DNA of 64,000 nucleotides from Xanthomarina spongicola (lineage in GTDB: Bacteria > Bacteroidota > Bacteroidia > Flavobacteriales > Flavobacteriaceae), in assembly GCF_003148645.1 (NCBI RefSeq), contig NZ_QGGP01000001.1, positions 620,001 to 684,000 on the forward strand, in the 5' to 3' direction. Positions 56,001 to 62,758 of this stretch are shown here, one piece after another. The translations under genes were made by a program, and so were the position numbers. Under the pieces are notes generated by a model. That model was not told the DNA's origin, searched no databases, and was given only the letters and a program-made list of their open reading frames with translations. Numbering within the stretch: the stretch's first letter is position 1; each line of letters opens with the position of its first letter.

Positions 56001-57241
56001 CTTTAAAACCAACAGTTGGATTTACTTTTGGTAGCCAAAGAGATGTAAGAGATCTTGCAGCTAGAAAAGGTTGGTTAACTGTTTATCCAGATTTTAATGA
56101 ACAATACACAGCAGTTAAAACACAACAACTAGATTATACTGCTAATATTGAGCCATTAAATGATTTAAAAATTGATTTAGTAGGTTCTAGAATATATGCT
56201 GAAAGTTATACCGAAAATTATAGAATTAACGACTATGGTAATGGATATGAATATGAATCTCTAACTCCAAATACATTTGGTAATTTTAGTATTTCTACCA
56301 TATTAATTAAAACAGCATTTAGCAAAAGCGACGAAACCCAATCAGCTGCATTCGATGATTTTAGAGCAAACAGATTAGAAATTGCAAACAGATTAGCTGA
56401 AGATCATTATGGAAATACAACTTATCCTGTAGATGCTGATGGCTATCCTGTTGGTTATGGTAAAAATAATCAAGCTGTGTTATTACCATCTTTCTTAGCG
56501 GCATATAAAGGTAAAGAGTCAAATGGTATTTCATTGTCAGCCATAAGCGATTTTCCAATTCCAAATTGGGATTTAAAATATACAGGATTAATGAATTTAA
56601 AGTGGTTTAAAAAACGATTTAAACGATTTTCTTTAATCCATGGTTATCGTGCTAATTATACCATCAACCAATTTAGAACTAATTTAGATTATGATCCACT
56701 AGATCCAGAAGAACTAGATCAAGGAGGTAATTTTAAAAACGAAACCATATATAGTAATGTTAACCTAACAGAAATGTTTAGTCCTTTAATTCGAATAGAT
56801 ATGGAGATGAAAAACTCTGTAAAAATTCTAGCCGAAATTAAAAAAGACAGACTTCTATCTTTAAGTTTTGATAATAATTTAATGACAGAAATTCAAGGGA
56901 ATGAATATATTATTGGCTTAGGTTATAGAATTAAAGATGTAAGAATTAAATCTAAATTGGCAGGTCCAACAAAAAGAATTGTTAGCGATTTAAATATGAA
57001 AGCAGATTTAGCCTACCGAAGAAACGAAACAATAATTAGGTATCTAGATCTTGAAAACAATCAAATTACTTCAGGACAAACAATTTGGTCTGGAAAATTT
57101 ACAGCAGATTATTCATTTAGTAAAAATCTAACAGGAATATTCTATTTCGATTATATGTTTTCAGAATATGCTATCTCAACTGCATACCCTCAAACTACCA
57201 TTCGTTCAGGAATTACTTTAAGATATAATTTTGGTAATTAA
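50036..57241 (+). CDS. sprA: SprA, outer-membrane translocon of the type IX secretion system
   Basis: Giant beta-barrel protein, 2401 aa, the T9SS conduit also needed for gliding motility (Sov in Porphyromonas). The first in-frame start is TTG at 50036, giving a signal peptide ending FSIYSFSQ; the next ATG (MLFSIYSFSQ) would leave too short a signal, so TTG is preferred. Typical segments: FYVRSGFFETIFGSNTINVVPQGSVEIDLG near residue 130, GARLQVTANYD-like strands (KVGTRLQVTANYDTESTFDFQ), FSEQKSDRTTVVAQGGG, SYIDDFEGSQNAIDLKSPQSW and a C-terminal barrel ending TIRSGITLRYNFGN. An Ala/Lys/Pro-rich low-complexity insert lies near residue 1930. No frameshift is seen. Confidence 0.96.
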   Translation: MSTTNHTYSIKTKHYILLGFFMLFSIYSFSQVTPTEQDSTSTGYALGNINMPNPNSIESKYTYDPLTDRYIYTETVGNFNINYPIILTPEEFRELVIQENLKEYYKQKIDAYDGKKEGSEEEQKNLLPEFYVRSGFFETIFGSNTINVVPQGSVEIDLGVLFTKQDNPTYSPQNRSNFTFDFDQRISLSLLGKVGTRLQVTANYDTESTFDFQNLIKLEYTPTEDDIIQKIEVGNVSMPLNSSLITGAQSLFGVKAELQFGKTTVTGVFSEQKSDRTTVVAQGGGTLEEFDFFAREYDENRHYFLAHYFRDNYDRTLENYPFINSNVQITRIEVWVTNRSNSTENVRNVVGLQDLGESNPDPNQNNMVLQPIPPGFINAGPNAFPDNGNNDFDPTQIGSGSVLTELIRDIATVQQGFGSVSNSVSEGSDYAKLENARKLQQGQEYTLDTQLGFISLNQRLNNDEVLAVAFQYTVGGQVYQVGEFANDGLDATGVTTDPGGITTVTNNNLILKLLKSPITNVDQPIWDLMMKNIYNTGAYQLSQEDFKLNIFYNEASPLNFISPVDGNSFGVDINGNPVGPSTPPEDLIQNTTLLRLFNLDRLNFNGDPQTNGDGFFDFVPGITVIPQNGKIIFTKAEPFGEYLFDKLALGGEDYNNDLTYNENQNKYVYDILYKQTKTAALEAADKNKFKIKGRYKSSGGDGIPIGAFNVPRGSVQVTAGGRVLVEGIDYTVNYQQGTVQILDEALKASNTPIQVTTENNAVFGQQTKRFTGINVEHQFNENFVLGATWLHLSERPITQKANYDQEPINNHIFGIHGNYSTEVPFFTRLVNKLPNIDTDAPSNLSVRGEFAYLTPGSPKGTEFNGEATSYIDDFEGSQNAIDLKSPQSWFISSRPRGINSNNDDVNGIEQGYDRALLNWYNIDPIFYGSQSPSGITDDDISDLYTSRVFIQELFPNQDVAQGQTTVVNTLDLTYYPTERGPYNFQTTNVDPSTNTLTSPQNSWAGITRQLTSTDFEQANVEYIEFWLQDPYQENSANPGGKLVFNLGNISEDVIKDGRKLYENGLPADGNVIGVLPTSPSWETVYPQNQSLIYAFDTTGDQRTNQDVGYDGYNDAEEAQIFTDYSGLADPSNDNYTYFLNAEGDIFERYKRYNGLQGNSPDTFSDTDRGSTTQPDVEDINRDNTMNTIDSYYEYELDLTPATLNENNPYIVDIKDDEVRELPNGQTVNPRWIQFRIPVSEFTNAVGGISDLRSIRFTRMYLKEFSEKTVFRFGTLDLVRSDWRRYTLSLDEDGGDPNLDNTEFSVGVIGTIENDGTYISPPGVEPEEFYNNNTVIRQNEQSLVLDVCDLEPQDGRAVYKNINIDMRQYNNLRMFIHAEEGDIPGLNDEDLVGFIRMGNDLTQNYYQIEVPLKVSEGTSQELLWPTENEINLPLELLQDIKSEGISNGTISNPDPTFYDVIDGVLSENPVPEYSPYTLGQQRIAIIGNPNFGDVRTLMIGVKNAAATDKCAVLWFNELRLSDMDNEGGWAAILSVDTNFADFANVSATGRKSTTGFGSIEQGPNERSREDVEQYDVVTNVNIGQLLPKKWGIQIPFNYGQGEELITPKFDEYYKDLTLESRIDAADTNEEKDKVREQSENYTKRRSINFIGVRKLKTNESKPHFYDVENLTFNYSYNKIKHRDFEIENSVDQTIRAGVNYAYNFQPLTIEPFKKNDSLFTSEYLKLLKDFNFNPLPSSFTVNTNINRQYNQQKFREIDLVGDNIGLDEFYKRNYTFDYQYTINYNLTKSLQLNLTASNNNIVRNYFQDGIINGEQDPTLNVWDGFFDFGDPNRQFQQLGINYDIPLNKIPVFSFVDAAYSYSGDFQWQKGSDLFGDLEIDGVTYDLGNTVSNANRHNINTTFNMNKFYNYIGLKKKTVRRTPTPAARPDSKEDSDKGATDKPAKAKNGGQKLANVGIDILTSVKRIQFNYAETNGTYLPGYLRTPGFIGTLKPTVGFTFGSQRDVRDLAARKGWLTVYPDFNEQYTAVKTQQLDYTANIEPLNDLKIDLVGSRIYAESYTENYRINDYGNGYEYESLTPNTFGNFSISTILIKTAFSKSDETQSAAFDDFRANRLEIANRLAEDHYGNTTYPVDADGYPVGYGKNNQAVLLPSFLAAYKGKESNGISLSAISDFPIPNWDLKYTGLMNLKWFKKRFKRFSLIHGYRANYTINQFRTNLDYDPLDPEELDQGGNFKNETIYSNVNLTEMFSPLIRIDMEMKNSVKILAEIKKDRLLSLSFDNNLMTEIQGNEYIIGLGYRIKDVRIKSKLAGPTKRIVSDLNMKADLAYRRNETIIRYLDLENNQITSGQTIWSGKFTADYSFSKNLTGIFYFDYMFSEYAISTAYPQTTIRSGITLRYNFGN

Positions 57242-57251
57242 TAAAATCTGT

Positions 57252-57281
57252 TTGATATTAAAAATTGAATAAATACATTTG
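57252..57281 (+). promoter_or_regulatory. Full Bacteroidota promoter for gcvH
   Basis: TTG at 57252-57254, 19-base spacer, TACATTTG at 57274-57281: a complete TTG-N19-TAnnTTTG match 21 bases before the gcvH ATG. It separates gcvH and following genes from sprA transcriptionally. Confidence 0.7.
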
Positions 57282-57302
57282 CGAAAATAAATACATATTA
57301 TA

Positions 57303-57683
57303 ATGAATATTCCATCAAATTTAAAGTACACAAAAGATCACGAATGGATTAAAATAGAAGGAGATATTGCTACTATTGGTATCACAGATTTTGCTCAAGG
57401 AGAGTTGGGAGATATAGTTTATGTAGAAGTAGAAACTCTAGACGAAACCTTAGATGCTGAAGAGATTTTTGGTACTGTTGAGGCAGTTAAAACAGTTTCA
57501 GACTTATTTCTACCACTTTCAGGAGAGATTATAGAGTTTAACGAATCTCTTGAAGACGAACCAGAAAAAGTAAATAGTGATCCTTATGGAGAGGGTTGGA
57601 TGATTAAATTGAAATGTTCTGACCTTTCACAAGTAGACAATTTAATGTCTTCAGAAGATTATAAAGCGTTAATTGGTGCTTAA
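57303..57683 (+). CDS. gcvH: Glycine cleavage system H protein
   Basis: Lipoyl-carrier protein of the glycine decarboxylase complex, 126 aa. Lipoylation site Lys63 is in FGTVEAVKTVSDL; YTKDHEWIKIEGDIATIGITDFAQGELGDIVYVE is the family N-terminus. The P, T and L protein genes are not in the window. The stop overlaps the start of the VanZ-like gene. Confidence 0.97.
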   Translation: MNIPSNLKYTKDHEWIKIEGDIATIGITDFAQGELGDIVYVEVETLDETLDAEEIFGTVEAVKTVSDLFLPLSGEIIEFNESLEDEPEKVNSDPYGEGWMIKLKCSDLSQVDNLMSSEDYKALIGA

Positions 57684-58059
57684 AACTAAGGCATTATTTT
57701 TTTCAACACTATATACAATAACGCTTACATTTGTAAGCTTAATAACCTTGGATTTAGATGATGTTGAAGAAATAATACCATCTTATAGCGATAAAATATT
57801 TCATTTATTAGCTTATTTGTTATTTGCATGGCTTTGGTTTAACACCTTTTTTTATAGATATAAATACAATAAAAATCAAAGTATTATTCGAAGCATTATT
57901 GTTTCGTCGCTTTTTGGTATAATTATTGAAGTCTTACAACTTGTAATAACAACATCAAGAAATTTCGATGTCCTAGATATTGTAGCAAATATTTTTGGTG
58001 TGTTAATTGCAGCTATTTTAATAAACAACTATATTAAAATAGAAGTTAAAAAATATTAA
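57676..58059 (+). CDS. VanZ-like small membrane protein
   Basis: 127 aa with about four transmembrane helices (ALFFSTLYTITLTFVSLITL; HLLAYLLFAWLWFNTFF; IIRSIIVSSLFGIIIEVLQLV; VLDIVANIFGVLIAAILI). The family core SDKIFHLLAYLLFAW and GIIIEVLQLVI...RNFDVLDIVANIFGVLIA is clear. The function of chromosomal VanZ-like proteins is unknown; resistance to teicoplanin is known only for VanZ itself. The start is GTG at 57676 (or TTG one codon earlier), overlapping the gcvH end by 8 bases, so it is probably translationally coupled. Confidence 0.85.
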   Translation: MLKTKALFFSTLYTITLTFVSLITLDLDDVEEIIPSYSDKIFHLLAYLLFAWLWFNTFFYRYKYNKNQSIIRSIIVSSLFGIIIEVLQLVITTSRNFDVLDIVANIFGVLIAAILINNYIKIEVKKY

Positions 58060-58117
58060 TCGTTTGCTTAATTGCCAAATAATTGGTTATTTTAGCATTC
58101 AGGAAAATTAAAAAATC

Positions 58118-58837
58118 ATGGAACAAAAGAAGAATCCTCAAGCTAACGTAGGTAGAAACAGTGGTCTGTATTTTGCAGTTGGTTTAGTATTAATGTTATT
58201 TATTACTAATTATGCAATAAATTATAAGACTTATGATAAGTCTGCAATAGATATTGGATTATTAAATCTTGATGAAGAATTAGAGGAAGATGTTCCAATT
58301 ACAGAACAATTACAAACACCTCCACCACCTCCACCACCTCCAGCAGCTCCAGAAGTAATAGAAGTTGTTGAAGATGAAGAAGAAGTTGAAGAAACTGTAA
58401 TTGAATCTACAGAAACTAACCAAGAAGAAGAAATTGTTGAAGTAGAAGAAGTAGAAGTAGTAGAAGTAGAAGAAGACCTAGAAGTTCCTTTTGCTGTTAT
58501 TGAAAATGTGCCTGTATTTCCAGGTTGCGAAAGTGGTAATAACGAAGCAAAAAAGGCATGTATGAATGAGAAAATTAGCAAATTTGTTGCTAAAAAGTTC
58601 GATACAGATTTAGCAGGAGATTTAGGATTAAGTGGAGTTCAAAAAATTAGCGTGTTTTTTAAAATAGATAAAACAGGAGAAATTGTAGATGTTAAAGCAA
58701 GAGCTCCACACCCAAGATTGGAACAAGAAGCTATTAGAGTTATAGGCATGTTACCAAAAATGAAACCAGGAAAACAAAGAGGAAAAGCCGTAAGAGTACC
58801 TTACTACTTACCTATTAAATTCCAAGTGCAAAACTAA
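58118..58837 (+). CDS. TonB-family energy transducer
   Basis: 239 aa. A single N-terminal anchor (LYFAVGLVLMLFITNYAINY, about 17-36) precedes a polyproline run at 68-75, then an acidic Glu/Val-rich spacer at about 80-123, and a C-terminal TonB domain (about 130-239): PVFPGCE, ISVFFKIDKTGEIVDVKA, EQEAIRVIGMLPKMKPG, VPYYLPIKFQV. It should link the ExbBD motor to outer-membrane receptors; no exbB/exbD is nearby. The acidic spacer replaces the Pro-Lys spacer of enterobacterial TonB. Its C-terminal domain is clearly related to the N-terminus of the next gene. Confidence 0.92.
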   Translation: MEQKKNPQANVGRNSGLYFAVGLVLMLFITNYAINYKTYDKSAIDIGLLNLDEELEEDVPITEQLQTPPPPPPPPAAPEVIEVVEDEEEVEETVIESTETNQEEEIVEVEEVEVVEVEEDLEVPFAVIENVPVFPGCESGNNEAKKACMNEKISKFVAKKFDTDLAGDLGLSGVQKISVFFKIDKTGEIVDVKARAPHPRLEQEAIRVIGMLPKMKPGKQRGKAVRVPYYLPIKFQVQN

Positions 58838-58863
58838 AAATTTAGTGTATTTAAATTAATATA

Positions 58864-58899
58864 AAATCCTGTTACAATTACTGTAACAGGATTTCTTTT
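58864..58899 (+). terminator. Intrinsic terminator after the TonB gene
   Basis: AAATCCTGTTAC and GTAACAGGATTT (ending about 58894) are exact inverted complements around AATTACT and are followed by a T-rich run. Confidence 0.88.
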
Positions 58900-58967
58900 T
58901 TTAAACCATCATTATTAAAAAAATAGTATCTTTCTGCTCAATTTAATAAATACACTTAATATTTGAT

Positions 58968-61082
58968 ATGAAGAAGCTTTTCGTAATTATTTTTTTATTT
59001 ATTACGTTTCATTTTAACGCTCAAAACGATTTCTTATACGAAAAACCCCCTGTATTTTCTGAGTGTGAAAATGTAGAGATTGAACTTTTACAGAAGTGTT
59101 TTGATAATCAAATTTTCTCGCATGTGTTTAACACCTTTAAAGTTCCTGAAATAGTTTCTAATGAAAACTATAAAGGAGATGTGGTAGTGCTTTTTGAAGT
59201 AGATAAAGATGGGGATTTTCGCGTTATTTATGTTGATGCTGTTTACGATGAATTAAAAGATGAAGCTAAACGTGTTTTTGCAGAACTTCCAAAGATTAAA
59301 CCTGGAACTAATAATGGAAGACCTACTTACAAACAATATTCTATTCCAATTAAAATACCATTAGTTAACCAAGCAGTAGCAACAAAAGATTTATCGAAAG
59401 ATGAAGATGTTACTTTAGACAAGGAGCTAACAGAATTAGAAAATGCTGCTAAAAAAGAATATGATAGCGTGAACATGAAACTGGTTCCATTTTCAAATAA
59501 AGAATATAAGAGTCAGCTAAACATACCTTTTACTCACAGTTATTATGCAAAATTTGATAGAAGCATTAATTTAGTTGGAACGAATAGTCATACAGCATCT
59601 AAACCATATATGTATGAAGATATTTCTAATTACTACGATTTTCAAGCAGAGATAGATACTTTATTAAAAGACACAAAAACCTTTGCTGGAAGAAAACTCT
59701 GGAACGAAAGATTGGTTAGAGTAGAAGGTAAAGATTATTGGTTTACTATCGATCCTATTTTCGATTTTGAAGTTGGTAAAGATACCGAAGCAGATTTTTC
59801 AAGCACTTATAATAATACGAGAGGAATTAATATTCAGGGAGGTTTTGGTAAAAAATTTAGTTTTTACACATCGTTTTTTGAAAGCCAAGGTCGTTTTGCA
59901 CAATATTATAATCAATATGCAGAATCAATTAAAGCAGCAGACGAAGTAGCCATTATTCCTGGTCGTGGTATCGCAAAAGACTTTAAAGATAATGGTTACG
60001 ATTATCCAGTTGCTGAAGCTTATTTATCTTATACTCCTTTTAAGTTTCTTAATGTCCAGTTTGGGCAAGGTAAAAACTTTATTGGAGATGGTTATCGTTC
60101 TCTTTTTATTAGTGATGTAGCAACACCTCATCCATTTTTAAAACTAAACACTACTTTTTGGAAAATAAAGTATACAAGTACTTGGATGTGGTTAAGAGAT
60201 GTTAGACCAGAAGTTGAGGTAGATGGAGCTTATTTGCCAAAATATATGGCAACCCATTTTTTAAGTTGGAATGTATCTAAACGTTTAAATATAGGACTTT
60301 TTGAATCAGTAATTTGGACTAACTCCAATAACAGAGGATTTGATGTTAGTTATTTAAATCCAATTATCTTCTTTAGAGCTATTGAATTTGAAACAGGTCA
60401 GGACGCTGGAAATGCATTATTAGGTTTATCTGGAAAATACAAGTTAAACGATAACATGAATGTCTATGGGCAATTTATAATCGACGAATTTTCAACAAGC
60501 GATGTTACTGGAGGAGAAAAAAGCTGGAAAAATAAGTTTGGATATCAATTAGGCTTTAAATATTATAATGCATTTAAAGTGAAAAATTTAATGCTTCAAA
60601 CGGAATATAATAGAGTAAGGCCTTATACATATTCTCACAACAATGTAGTATTAAATTATGGGCAAAGTAATCAATCTATGGCACATCTTTGGGGTTCAAA
60701 TTTTAGTGAGTTTGTTCTTATTGGTCGCTATCATTACAAACGTTGGTTTGGAAATGCCCAATTAGTATTGGGAACTAGAGGTTTGGATTTTGATAATGGT
60801 ACAGATAATTACAGTTATGGTGGAGATATCTATAGAGATTACAACGAAAGACCTTACGATAATGGAGTAACAGTTGGGCAAGGAAATAAAACAACTTCAG
60901 TTTTTGCAAATCTACAAGCAGGATATGTTATTAATCCTGCTACTAACTTAAAAATATTTACAGATATTACTTTCAGAGATTATAATCCTGAAGTCCAAAC
61001 AGCAAATGCTATAAACAGCAATACAGTTTGGTTTAATATTGGAATTAGAACAGACCTATTTAATTGGTATTTTGATTTGTAG
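58968..61082 (+). CDS. Outer-membrane beta-barrel protein with N-terminal TonB-C-like domain (RemB-like)
   Basis: 704 aa. Signal peptide at 1-18 (cleavage after FHFNA). Residues 28-131 resemble the TonB C-terminal domain of the preceding gene: PPVFSECE, VVVLFEVDKDGDFRVIYVDA, DEAKRVFAELPKIKPG, YSIPIKIPL. Residues from about 160 to the end look like a beta-barrel (YYAKFDRSINLVG; GFGKKFSFYTSFFESQGRFAQYYNQY; VWFNIGIRTDLFNWYFDL), similar to Wzi-type capsule-assembly barrels. Flavobacterial proteins of this size are annotated as gliding protein RemB, and the sprA neighbourhood fits, but I cannot confirm that identity from sequence alone. TATCTTTC at about 58928 is one base from the promoter consensus. 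Confidence 0.7.
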   Translation: MKKLFVIIFLFITFHFNAQNDFLYEKPPVFSECENVEIELLQKCFDNQIFSHVFNTFKVPEIVSNENYKGDVVVLFEVDKDGDFRVIYVDAVYDELKDEAKRVFAELPKIKPGTNNGRPTYKQYSIPIKIPLVNQAVATKDLSKDEDVTLDKELTELENAAKKEYDSVNMKLVPFSNKEYKSQLNIPFTHSYYAKFDRSINLVGTNSHTASKPYMYEDISNYYDFQAEIDTLLKDTKTFAGRKLWNERLVRVEGKDYWFTIDPIFDFEVGKDTEADFSSTYNNTRGINIQGGFGKKFSFYTSFFESQGRFAQYYNQYAESIKAADEVAIIPGRGIAKDFKDNGYDYPVAEAYLSYTPFKFLNVQFGQGKNFIGDGYRSLFISDVATPHPFLKLNTTFWKIKYTSTWMWLRDVRPEVEVDGAYLPKYMATHFLSWNVSKRLNIGLFESVIWTNSNNRGFDVSYLNPIIFFRAIEFETGQDAGNALLGLSGKYKLNDNMNVYGQFIIDEFSTSDVTGGEKSWKNKFGYQLGFKYYNAFKVKNLMLQTEYNRVRPYTYSHNNVVLNYGQSNQSMAHLWGSNFSEFVLIGRYHYKRWFGNAQLVLGTRGLDFDNGTDNYSYGGDIYRDYNERPYDNGVTVGQGNKTTSVFANLQAGYVINPATNLKIFTDITFRDYNPEVQTANAINSNTVWFNIGIRTDLFNWYFDL

Positions 61083-61106
61083 AATTAACTTTTCAAAGTA
61101 TCTTTG
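61077..61106 (+). promoter_or_regulatory. Full Bacteroidota promoter for cyoE
   Basis: TTG at 61077-61079, 19-base spacer, TATCTTTG at 61099-61106. The TTG at 61104 that would start the longest cyoE frame is part of this -7 element, so translation must begin further downstream. Confidence 0.7.
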
Positions 61107-61142
61107 CAAACGCAAATCAAAGCGAATAAGCAACCCATTACT

Positions 61143-62036
61143 TTGAGTAGAACAATTACTTCAGAAACAAAGCATTCTATTATTTCAGATTTTAAAGAAA
61201 TCACCAAAATCCGTTTATCGGTTAGTGTTGTTTTTTCTTCATTAGCTGGATATCTATTAGGTGTTGAAACAGTAGATTATAAAACGCTTATTTTATTAGC
61301 TTTTGGAGGTTATTTTATGGTAGGAGCTTCTAATGCATTTAATCAAATTATAGAAAAAGATTTAGATGCTTTAATGGATCGTACTAAAAACAGACCAATT
61401 CCAGCAGGTCGTATGTCTGTTTCTACAGCATTTATTATTGCATCAATTTTTACTGTCTTAGGAGTTTTTATTTTATATACCATAAACCCTCAAACAGCTA
61501 TGTTTGGAGCTATTTCAATATTCCTTTATACTTGTGCATATACACCATTAAAGACAAAAACACCACTAGCTGTTTTTGTAGGTGCCATACCTGGAGCAAT
61601 TCCGTTTATGTTAGGTTGGGTAGCAGCTACAAACGATTTTGGCATAGAACCAGGAACCTTATTTGCTATACAATTTTTCTGGCAATTTCCTCATTTTTGG
61701 GCAATTGGTTGGTTCTTATTCGAAGATTATAAAAAAGGAGGTTTTTTTATGTTGCCAACTGGAAAACAAGATAGAGGTACAGCAATTCAAACTATTATGT
61801 ACACCATTTGGACACTTTTAGTTTCAATTATTCCAGCATTTGGATTTACAGGACGCTTATATTTAACACCATTTTCTGCAGTAATTGTGTTTTTATTAGG
61901 ATTAGGCATGGTGTATTATGCCATTCAATTGTATAAAAAAATGACTGTAAAAGCTGCTAAACAGCTTATGTTAGCAAGTGTTTCTTATATTACATTATTA
62001 CAAATAGTTTACGTATTAGATAAGTTTATTAGATAA
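61143..62036 (+). CDS. cyoE: Heme O synthase (protoheme IX farnesyltransferase)
   Basis: Makes heme O, the precursor of heme A for the oxidase encoded nearby. About 297 aa, UbiA superfamily, nine membrane helices. Prenyl-diphosphate motif NQIIEKDLDALMDRTKNRP and the second loop with YTPLKTKTP and FFWQFPHFWAIGWFLFEDYKKGGFFMLP are present. I start it at the TTG at 61143 (MSRTITSETKHS); there is no in-frame ATG before the first helix and the earlier TTG lies in the promoter. Oxidase subunit III follows after 3 bases. Confidence 0.93.
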   Translation: MSRTITSETKHSIISDFKEITKIRLSVSVVFSSLAGYLLGVETVDYKTLILLAFGGYFMVGASNAFNQIIEKDLDALMDRTKNRPIPAGRMSVSTAFIIASIFTVLGVFILYTINPQTAMFGAISIFLYTCAYTPLKTKTPLAVFVGAIPGAIPFMLGWVAATNDFGIEPGTLFAIQFFWQFPHFWAIGWFLFEDYKKGGFFMLPTGKQDRGTAIQTIMYTIWTLLVSIIPAFGFTGRLYLTPFSAVIVFLLGLGMVYYAIQLYKKMTVKAAKQLMLASVSYITLLQIVYVLDKFIR

Positions 62037-62039
62037 ATC

Positions 62040-62621
62040 ATGGATTTAACACAAGGTACCTTAGAAGAAAAAAACAACAGAGCAAAAAAAATGATGCTCT
62101 GGTTTGGAATTATATCACTAATCATGTCTTTTGCTGGCTGGACAAGTGCTTTTGTAGTTAGTAGTAGCAGACCAGATTGGCTAAAAGATTTTCAATTACC
62201 AAATGCATTTATTGTTAGTACTGTTGTTATTATATTAAGTAGTATAACTTTTATGTTAGCTAAAAGAGCTTTAAAAAACAATAAAAGCCAAGCAACAACA
62301 ATTTTTTTAATTGCGACATTTATTCTTGGTATTGTATTTATTTTTAATCAATTTAAAGGATTTCAAGAAATAATTGATCTGGGTTATAATTTTACTGGAC
62401 CAACTAGTAATATTACCATGTCTTACATCTATTTAATAGCTGTAGTACATATTTTACATATAGTTGTTGGGTTAATCTGCTTATTGGTGGTAATTTATAA
62501 TCATTTTAAACAAAAGTACCATCCAGCTAAAATGCTAGGTTTAGAACTAGCAGCAACATATTGGCACTTTGTAGATATACTCTGGGTATATCTCTTTTTG
62601 TTTTTATATTTTGTAAAATAA
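62040..62621 (+). CDS. Cytochrome c oxidase subunit III
   Basis: 193 aa, five membrane helices (MLWFGIISLIMSFAGWTSAFV; AFIVSTVVIILSSITFML; IFLIATFILGIVFIFNQF; YLIAVVHILHIVVGLICLLVV; WHFVDILWVYLFLFLYF). The ending LAATYWHFVDILWVYLFLFLY with its His and Trp is the subunit III signature. The two extra N-terminal helices of mitochondrial subunit III are absent. It is translated directly after cyoE and followed by a second subunit III-like gene. Confidence 0.93.
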   Translation: MDLTQGTLEEKNNRAKKMMLWFGIISLIMSFAGWTSAFVVSSSRPDWLKDFQLPNAFIVSTVVIILSSITFMLAKRALKNNKSQATTIFLIATFILGIVFIFNQFKGFQEIIDLGYNFTGPTSNITMSYIYLIAVVHILHIVVGLICLLVVIYNHFKQKYHPAKMLGLELAATYWHFVDILWVYLFLFLYFVK

Positions 62622-62722
62622 ATACTATTGTTTTTCAACAATCTTAATTAATATCTAAAGGAAACCTTATTTAGAGTTTTTAAAATTTAGGAATGGATAT
62701 TTCGTTAGAAAAATAAATTGAT

Positions 62723-62730
62723 TATTTTTG
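62723..62730 (+). promoter_or_regulatory. Promoter -7 element for the second subunit III gene
   Basis: TATTTTTG, exact TAnnTTTG match, 28 bases before the ATG at 62759, within the 137-base gap between the two subunit III genes. Nothing else is recognised in that gap. Confidence 0.45.
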
Positions 62731-62758
62731 TGCAACTTTTAAATACTAAACCAAACAT

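Noticed and set aside
58430-58480. GAA/GTA tract in the TonB gene as a microsatellite
   Set aside because: It encodes the acidic Glu/Val spacer, which is irregular at the codon level and of a kind common in this family.
58231-58581. Long antisense frame rich in Ser/Thr opposite the TonB gene
   Set aside because: It is the complement of the Glu/Val and proline codon repeats and has no independent start context.
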